From: Alphaproteobacteria bacterium
GTDB taxonomy: Bacteria > Pseudomonadota > Alphaproteobacteria > UBA8366 > GCA-2717185
Assembly (NCBI GenBank): GCA_016764135.1
Contig: JAESSL010000021.1
Span: forward strand, 1 to 10,341
DNA: 10,341 nt
Direction of reading: 5' to 3'
The notes below the pieces were generated by a model. The model did no database searches. It was not told where the DNA came from and was given only the letters and a program-made list of their open reading frames with translations. The position numbers were made by a program, and so were the translations under genes. Below are positions 5,259 to 10,341 of this stretch, piece by piece (within the stretch, counting starts at the first letter, position 1; each line of letters starts with the position of its first letter).

Positions 5259-6728
5259 ATGGATGAAGAAAGAAAGCTGCGGGAAATCTTAATGGACAGT
5301 CCCGTCGGCATCAGTATTGTCGCTCGCGACCCTTGGGAGCGTCTGTTCGTAAACGCCCGAATGCTCGAATTATTGGGGCCTTCAACCCATAAGGGTCCAA
5401 AGTCGTTTGTCCATCCCGAAGAATTCGAGATTATGATGCGCCCTATCCGTGAGGGTAAAGTGGTGGATAGCGCGATCTACGAGAGACGGCGTGTCGAGGA
5501 TGGTCGGATATGGTGGAGCATAATGCATGCGCGTCCCATTGTCTTCGAAGGGCGAGACGCAGAGGTTATTTGGCTGCACGACATTACAAAGCGGAAACAA
5601 GTTGAGATCAAACTTAAGCAATTGATGTCCGCACAGTCGGATTGGCTGTGGGAGATCGATGAAAATCTCAGAGTGGTCGAATTTTCTGATAATTTTCATA
5701 AAATCAGCGGGTTTACGGTGGCGCAAATCAAGGGACTCAGTATGCGGGAATTTGGCGATCTGACCCGCGCGGACCCAAACATCTTTGGCGCCTTTCTTGC
5801 CGATCTTGACGCGCGGCGCCCTGTTAAAAACCTTGAAATGTGCCGAGGTAACGGTTCTGACGAACAATGGGTTCGGCTCAACGCCGCGCCGGTTTGGGAG
5901 GGTGAAACCTTCAAAGGATATTTTGGTTCGACAAAAAATATTACGGATTTGCGAAAGGCGCAGAACAGACTGGTCATTACGGAACGCGCAGTCGCGCCGG
6001 GAGGTATGGTTGCGGGTGTTGCGCATGAAATTAATACACCGCTCGGAATAGCGGTTACGGCGCTGTCAGTGCTTGAGGCGGAGTTCAACGCGATAAAATT
6101 AAAGTACGAGGCCGGCGAATTCACGCGCAACGCATTGGAGGCGTATTTCGAGACCTGCGAGGAGGGTATCGGCATGCTCTCCGGGAATTTGCGTCGCGCC
6201 GCGGAGTTGGTTCAAAATTTCAAACAGGTCGCTGTCGATCAATCCAGCGACGCGCCGCGTAAGATAAATTTATATAGCTATATCCAGCAGGTCGTTTTTA
6301 ATCTTGCGCCGAAATGGAAATCCGCTGGTCACGAGGTATCGATTGAAGGAGATCAAAACATTGTAACCGAGACGTACCCCGGTGCGATTGGCCAGATCAT
6401 CACCAACCTTGTTGAGAATTCACTCGTTCATGGTTTTGATGAGGGTGCGGCGGGCCACCTTAAAATATCGGTTACAGTCAAGGTGGAGGAAATTCAGATT
6501 GACTATGCCGATAACGGGAAAGGTATGGGGACGGAAATCGTTCAAAAAATATTCGAACCATTTTTCACTACCGCGCGGGGCCGTGGTGGTAGCGGATTAG
6601 GCATGCACATTATCCAGAACCTTGTGATGCACCGATTGAACGGATCCATTGATTGCACGAGTCAAATTGGTCAGGGCATGTCGGTTAAAATCAAGTTTCC
6701 ACGATTTGTTGGACAATCTGAAAAATGA
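5259..6728 (+). CDS. PAS-PAS sensor histidine kinase (soluble)
   Basis: The product is a 489-residue cytoplasmic kinase with no membrane segment or signal peptide. Residues 5-112 form a first PAS domain (SPVGISIV, then WLHDITKRK at the exit). Residues 118-235 form a second PAS with PAC-like end (DWLWEIDENLRVVEFSDNF, then GSTKNITDLRKAQ). The dimerisation helix has the phospho-acceptor His256 in GVAHEINTPLGI. The ATP-binding domain shows the N box NLVENSLVHGF with Asn387, G1 DNGKGM (418-423), the F box IFEPFFTT and G2 GSGLGMH (444-450), so all catalytic motifs are intact. A long helical hairpin follows the H box, as in the HK4-like kinases that often pair with DUF3369-type receivers. It is the first gene of an operon, and the receiver-kinase starts 54 bases after its stop. 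The PAS ligand is unknown; a cytosolic redox, oxygen or small-molecule signal is a guess only. Confidence 0.92.
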   Translation: MDEERKLREILMDSPVGISIVARDPWERLFVNARMLELLGPSTHKGPKSFVHPEEFEIMMRPIREGKVVDSAIYERRRVEDGRIWWSIMHARPIVFEGRDAEVIWLHDITKRKQVEIKLKQLMSAQSDWLWEIDENLRVVEFSDNFHKISGFTVAQIKGLSMREFGDLTRADPNIFGAFLADLDARRPVKNLEMCRGNGSDEQWVRLNAAPVWEGETFKGYFGSTKNITDLRKAQNRLVITERAVAPGGMVAGVAHEINTPLGIAVTALSVLEAEFNAIKLKYEAGEFTRNALEAYFETCEEGIGMLSGNLRRAAELVQNFKQVAVDQSSDAPRKINLYSYIQQVVFNLAPKWKSAGHEVSIEGDQNIVTETYPGAIGQIITNLVENSLVHGFDEGAAGHLKISVTVKVEEIQIDYADNGKGMGTEIVQKIFEPFFTTARGRGGSGLGMHIIQNLVMHRLNGSIDCTSQIGQGMSVKIKFPRFVGQSEK

Positions 6729-6769
6729 CTCTGACATTTGTTCCCGGACCGAACTCGGCGCCAACCTGC

Positions 6770-6777
6770 AAAGGGGG
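6770..6777 (+). promoter_or_regulatory. Ribosome binding site deciding a TTG start
   Basis: AAAGGGGG lies five bases before the TTG at 6783. It favours this start over the upstream TTG at 6738, which has no such site. Confidence 0.6.
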
Positions 6778-6782
6778 TCGTT

Positions 6783-8000
6783 TTGTCAGATATTTTTGAG
6801 TTTGATGAGACGAAATCGATGAAACCGGTGGTCACGGATTGGTGGAAAGTGCTGATTATTGACGACAATAAAGATGTACACGCGGTCACGCGCCTGGCGT
6901 TAAAAGAATTTGAGTTTGACGGGAAAGGCCTGAAATTTATTAGCGCGTATTCTGGTTCGGAAGCCAAAAAAGCGATCGCAGCGCACAAGGATGCGGCGGT
7001 TATGTTGCTGGATGTGGTGATGGAAAGCGATCACGCCGGGCTAGACGTCGTTCGTTATGTTCGTGAATCAGAAGGAAACGATCAGATCCGCATTATCCTG
7101 CGGACGGGGCAACCGGGGCAGGCGCCAGAGGCGACGGTAATCCGGGATTATGACATAAATGACTACAAGGAAAAAACAGACCTGACCGGGCTGCGGCTGA
7201 CGACGACGATGTATGCATCCCTCAGGGCGTTCAGGGATATCGTAAAGTTGAAAACGCAGGGTGAGGCGCTGCGCCAGGCCACCCGCGCTGCGGAATTAGG
7301 AGAACGGGCGAAATCATCGTTTATGGCGACGGCGAGCCATGAATTGAGGACGCCGTTGAACGCCATAATCGGCATGTCTCAAATGATGCATGAAGAAGTT
7401 TTTGGGCCGCTCGGCCATGATAAGTACAAAGAATATATCTGGGATATTAATACGAGCGGCGAGCAACTCCTCGCCATGGTCAAGGATTTACTCGATATGG
7501 CGGATGGCTCAATTTCCGCCGCGCCGCTGCGGATGGAAAAATTCGATCTGGCCGAAGTTGTGGACGATTGTCTGAATGATTTAAAGATGATGGGCCGAAA
7601 AGGCATTGAAGCCCGGGCTCGCAAGAGATCAGATATGGTTTTAGATGCAGATCGTTTTGCGGTTCGCCGAATGTTGCTTTGCCTGATTTCCAATGCGCTG
7701 AAATTCGCGACAAAACCCAGTAATGTTGAAGTGTCAGCGCAACGTCGCAGCGATGGCGCGCTTTGGTTGACAATCCGCGACGACGGCCCGGGGTTTGGCG
7801 ACGCCGATCTTGATCAGCTAACGCGTCCGTTTGCGTCCATAAAAGATGGAGATATTGCGACGGGTAGCGGCCTGGGGATTGGTTTATCGATCGCTCGACA
7901 ATTGATTGAGCGTCATGGCGGCGAACTTGTTCTTGAAAACCGGGAAGGTGGCGGAGCCATCACTCGTCTTTTGTTTCCGGCTGAACGTGCGCCGGTATAG
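6783..8000 (+). CDS. Receiver-histidine kinase fusion (hybrid signalling protein)
   Basis: The product has 405 residues. Residues 22-145 are a response-regulator receiver: acidic pair Asp27-Asp28, phospho-acceptor Asp77 in LLDVVME, Thr108 in RTGQPGQAPE and Lys129/Lys131 in NDYKEKT. The stretch HAVTRLAL...AYSGSEA and the RTGQPGQAPE...DYDINDYKEKT block are typical of receivers usually joined to DUF3369, often with HD-GYP or other outputs. Here a short helical linker (about 146-178) leads instead to a kinase core: His186 in SHELRTPLNAIIG, an EEVFGPLG..KYKEY..DI..SGEQLL segment like PleC/PdhS kinases, N box with Asn304, G1 DDGPGFG (333-339) and G2 GSGLGIGLSI (361-370). No DNA-binding or second-messenger domain follows. 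The TTG start gives MSDIFEF.DE, which resembles N-termini of related receivers. It is cotranscribed with the PAS kinase, which is the likely phosphodonor. Phosphorylation of Asp77 could switch the attached kinase. Confidence 0.9.
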   Translation: MSDIFEFDETKSMKPVVTDWWKVLIIDDNKDVHAVTRLALKEFEFDGKGLKFISAYSGSEAKKAIAAHKDAAVMLLDVVMESDHAGLDVVRYVRESEGNDQIRIILRTGQPGQAPEATVIRDYDINDYKEKTDLTGLRLTTTMYASLRAFRDIVKLKTQGEALRQATRAAELGERAKSSFMATASHELRTPLNAIIGMSQMMHEEVFGPLGHDKYKEYIWDINTSGEQLLAMVKDLLDMADGSISAAPLRMEKFDLAEVVDDCLNDLKMMGRKGIEARARKRSDMVLDADRFAVRRMLLCLISNALKFATKPSNVEVSAQRRSDGALWLTIRDDGPGFGDADLDQLTRPFASIKDGDIATGSGLGIGLSIARQLIERHGGELVLENREGGGAITRLLFPAERAPV

Positions 8001-8001
8001 G

Positions 8002-8053
8002 GCGCCCTCAATACGTTTCAGGCCGGGATCCTTCGTCTCAAATTTCAGGGCGC
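8002..8053. other. Inverted repeat between convergent genes
   Basis: GCGCCCT (8002-8008) and AGGGCGC (8047-8053) are perfect complements separated by 38 bases, between the stop codons of the receiver-kinase and the antiporter. It might help end transcription from both sides, but the loop is long and no T run follows, so it is not a clear terminator. Confidence 0.25.
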
Positions 8054-8063
8054 AGGCTTTGCT

Positions 8064-9815
8064 CTAAGGCGTATTTCCACGTCGACTTTCGTCCACGGCG
8101 GCTTGTTCCAATTGGCGGCGCGCTTCAACGCTATGCCGGGCCGCATGGTCGGGTATGCCGGCGCTGATCAAGACCAGCTCACTGAGTTGCAGGCTCGCTT
8201 CGGTGGTTTCCGGCACCGCGTGATTGGCGCCGCCTGCGACGAGTTGCGTTGCATGGTCAACATCGTGGGCGCGCGCAAAGATGTTTAAATCCGGCCAATT
8301 TCGCCGCGCGCTGGCGACAACGTGTTCTACGGTGGTGGCGTTGTCCATGGTGACGACGAGAGCGGCGGCGTTGTTCGCGCCAAATTTTCGCAGCAAATCG
8401 GGTTTGCTCGCATCGCCATAAAAGACGCTGGCGCCAGTTTCCCGAAATCGTGGGATCATGCCTGCATTGGCGTCCAGCGCAACAAAAGGTAATTCGTGCG
8501 CCGTCAAAAAAGCGCCGAGCATCTGGCCAACTCGTCCATAGCCAACAATAATGACATGGCCTTCGAGGCCGTCGGTCGGCCCCGATACAAGGTCGCCGCC
8601 TGCGGCTTCCCGAATTTCGAGACGGTGTCCTATTTTTCGCGCGATCTGCGCAATCGTCGGGGTGGCGAACATGGTGATGCCGGTGACCATCAGCATGAAT
8701 TGAGCGGTGTCCGACGGGATCAGGTTTAGCGATGCCGCCAGTCCGACGACGAGGAACGCAAATTCACCGCCTTGCCCCAATAAAAGCGCCGCTTCGAAGG
8801 CGGCGGAGCGAGGTTCTCCGAACAGGCGCGCCAGAAGATAAATTATCGGGCATTTCACCAGAAAAAGGCCGCATACCGACAAGATAATCAATCCGGGCGT
8901 GGCGGCGAACTGTGCAATATCCAGCGACATGCCGACGGAAACAAAGAAAAGGCCAAGCAGTAATCCCTTGAACGGCGCAATGTCGATTTCAATTTCGTGC
9001 CGGTACTCGGTTTCCGCCAGGAGCAGCCCGGCGAGGAACGCGCCCAGCGCCATGGATAGCCCGGCTTGCTGGGTGGCGACGGCGGTGCCGATAATGACGA
9101 GGAGGACCAGCGCTAAAAACATTTCACGACTGGCGTCAGCGCCAATGAACCGGAAGAGAGGGCGAATGAGCAGACGTCCAATTCCGATGATGAGGACGAT
9201 GGCGAAAAGCGCCTGTCCGATGGCCATGCCAAAGGCGATCGCCGGGGATTCGTCCCCTTGCGCGGCGAGTGCGGAGATCAGAAATAATATTGGTAGAACC
9301 GCAAGATCCTGAAACAGGAGGATAGAAAATCCGGTGCGACCGACTCTGGTGCCCAGGCGTCTGTTCTCCGCTAAAAGCGCCATGACAATGGCGGTTGAAG
9401 ACAGGGAGAAGGCGGCGCCCAGGACAACGGCGGCGGTAGGCGAATTTCCGAAAGACGATGCGATCACCGCGATCACGACGCCCGTAAGAACGACCCGCGC
9501 GCCGCCAAGGCCAAACACCATTCGGCGCATGGCCCACAGGCGGTCCGCGGAAAGCTCAAGGCCAATCATGAAAAGCAGGAAGACGACGCCCAATTCAGCC
9601 AGAGCGCTTACCCCGTCCAAATCCGTAATAACGGCGTATTGTAACCAGGGGGCGACATCGACAAACCGGCCAAAGCCATGGGGGCCAATGAGAAGCCCGA
9701 CAATCAAAAATCCCAGCACCGGGCTGAGGCGGAGACGATAGAAGAGGGGCACGACGACGCCGGCGGCGACCAGAAACACGATGACCGCATGTAGATTTAA
9801 GGTTTGGATATGCAC
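8064..9815 (-). CDS. CPA2-family monovalent cation:proton antiporter with RCK domain (Kef/YbaL type)
   Basis: The product is a 583-residue inner-membrane protein. Residues 8-400 hold about twelve hydrophobic segments of the Na/H exchanger fold, with family landmarks GFLIVGLLIGPHG (35-47), FLLFMIGLELS (79-89), SLSSTAIVMALL (137-148), FQDLAVLP with Asp170 (168-175) and LLGQGGEFAF (345-354). Residues 418-540 form a cytosolic TrkA-N/RCK nucleotide-binding domain with GYGRVG (425-430) and Asp448 at the end of the second strand, as expected for NAD(H) binding. The length and plan fit KefB/KefC/YbaL proteins, which exchange K+ or Na+ for H+. Which ion and whether glutathione adducts gate it cannot be told. 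The start is GTG with GGGA seven bases upstream. The gene is convergent with the kinase operon and is separated from the upstream oxidoreductase gene by that gene's terminator, so it should have its own promoter in 9816-9940; I see only weak candidates there. Confidence 0.93.
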   Translation of the reverse strand: MHIQTLNLHAVIVFLVAAGVVVPLFYRLRLSPVLGFLIVGLLIGPHGFGRFVDVAPWLQYAVITDLDGVSALAELGVVFLLFMIGLELSADRLWAMRRMVFGLGGARVVLTGVVIAVIASSFGNSPTAAVVLGAAFSLSSTAIVMALLAENRRLGTRVGRTGFSILLFQDLAVLPILFLISALAAQGDESPAIAFGMAIGQALFAIVLIIGIGRLLIRPLFRFIGADASREMFLALVLLVIIGTAVATQQAGLSMALGAFLAGLLLAETEYRHEIEIDIAPFKGLLLGLFFVSVGMSLDIAQFAATPGLIILSVCGLFLVKCPIIYLLARLFGEPRSAAFEAALLLGQGGEFAFLVVGLAASLNLIPSDTAQFMLMVTGITMFATPTIAQIARKIGHRLEIREAAGGDLVSGPTDGLEGHVIIVGYGRVGQMLGAFLTAHELPFVALDANAGMIPRFRETGASVFYGDASKPDLLRKFGANNAAALVVTMDNATTVEHVVASARRNWPDLNIFARAHDVDHATQLVAGGANHAVPETTEASLQLSELVLISAGIPDHAARHSVEARRQLEQAAVDESRRGNTP

Positions 9816-9940
9816 GAGGGCGTCCCACCAGTTACGTCTACGCCAATTTTTGCAGCGCTAATTTCCGTCGCAGAGTCGGTATAGCGTATTCGGCGCGCCG
9901 ACAAAACCGATGGTGGATGGGGCTGTCTTATTTCAAAAGG

Positions 9941-9972
9941 AAAAACCAGGCGAACCAATCAGGTTCGCCTGG
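9941..9972 (-). terminator. Rho-independent terminator of the oxidoreductase gene
   Basis: Read on the minus strand, CCAGGCGAACC and GGTTCGCCTGG form a perfect eleven-base-pair stem around a five-base loop, followed directly by TTTTT (9945-9941). It lies eight bases after the stop codon of the minus-strand oxidoreductase gene. The plus-strand side has no T run, so it acts in one direction. Confidence 0.95.
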
Positions 9973-9979
9973 AAGGAGC

Positions 9980-10341
9980 CTAGTTTCGTTTCGGGTTGTC
10001 GTTCGCAGCGCCGTCGCGTTCCATGACGGCGCGGATCGCGTCTCGGTCGACAGAGATTTCAACGCCCGAGCGTTCGAGTTGCAAAATCATGGTGGAGCGT
10101 GAGTCGCGATCCGCCCAACCCCGATTCATGGCTTCGGTCATTTCTTCCAACGCCATGTTGGCGAATCGCATTGGTACGCCAATCTCACGGCCCAGCTCGG
10201 TCGCGAGGGAGACGTCCTTATGCGCCAGACGCAGGGCGAAATCAGCGGGATCATATTCACCGGGCAGGAACTGATTAATCAAACCATCATAGGTTCTGCG
10301 GCGCCCTTGCGCACCCTGACGAACGGCCGCCCACAGCGCCA
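9980..10341 (-). CDS. 3-hydroxyisobutyrate dehydrogenase-like NAD(P)-dependent oxidoreductase (C-terminal part)
   Basis: This is a partial gene: the open frame runs unbroken to the window edge and the 5' part lies beyond 10341. About 120 residues are visible. They match the all-helical C-terminal domain of the beta-hydroxyacid dehydrogenase family: a GLINQFLPGEYDP segment, then FALRLAHKDVSLATELGREIGVPM, where the HKD/L-x-LA helix followed by a G-V-P turn is characteristic, and a helix ending NRGWADRDSR. The protein ends in the polar tail AANDNPKRN. The Rossmann domain and the catalytic lysine lie outside the window, so the substrate (3-hydroxyisobutyrate, tartronate semialdehyde or another beta-hydroxyacid) cannot be given. 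A TTG at 10282 is inside the gene and is not its start. Confidence 0.85.
   Translation of the reverse strand, partial: ALWAAVRQGAQGRRRTYDGLINQFLPGEYDPADFALRLAHKDVSLATELGREIGVPMRFANMALEEMTEAMNRGWADRDSRSTMILQLERSGVEISVDRDAIRAVMERDGAANDNPKRN

Noticed and set aside
5259..8000. The kinase pair as PrsK/PrsR, the known regulators of PEP-CTERM genes
   Set aside because: PrsK is membrane-bound with GAF and kinase domains and PrsR carries an AAA+ sigma-54 activation domain and a DNA-binding helix-turn-helix; neither plan is present here.

Overview
This window looks like chromosomal DNA from an alphaproteobacterium of moderate GC content. The clues are a receiver of the type often seen with DUF3369 domains, a PleC/PdhS-like histidine kinase core, an alphaproteobacterial-style nuclease-fold protein, and frequent GTG or TTG starts. 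The genus cannot be read from the sequence. I see no transposase, integrase, phage gene or CRISPR array.

Layout. Positions 1-1367 hold two minus-strand envelope or export genes: a partial M48 metalloprotease lipoprotein with a twin-arginine signal, and an exported SNase-fold protein whose active site is altered. Divergent from them, on the plus strand, come a prolyl aminopeptidase (1482-2432), a PagL-type lipid A deacylase (2513-3031) and tRNA-Arg(CCT) (3105-3181). An AT-rich intergenic stretch follows and ends in a well-formed sigma-54 promoter region: a candidate activator site, a near-consensus IHF site and a canonical -24/-12 element. This drives a single PEP-CTERM exosortase-substrate gene (3743-4510) that is closed by a strong intrinsic terminator. 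After about 690 bases without a convincing gene there is a two-gene signalling operon (5259-8000): a PAS-PAS histidine kinase, then a receiver fused to a second histidine kinase. Convergent to it, on the minus strand, is a CPA2/Kef-type cation:proton antiporter with an RCK domain (8064-9815). Last is the 3' end of a 3-hydroxyisobutyrate-dehydrogenase-like oxidoreductase (9980-10341), with a perfect-stem terminator.

How the parts relate. Several products act at the envelope (lipoprotein protease, PagL, PEP-CTERM protein, antiporter), but apart from the kinase pair they look independently transcribed. The kinase pair has no DNA-binding or AAA+ output domain, so it probably passes phosphate to a partner elsewhere. 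The sigma-54 activator for the PEP-CTERM gene, and the exosortase itself, must also lie outside the window. The most interesting points are the complete sigma-54 control region of the stand-alone PEP-CTERM gene, the nuclease-fold protein lacking key catalytic residues, and the receiver-kinase fusion.
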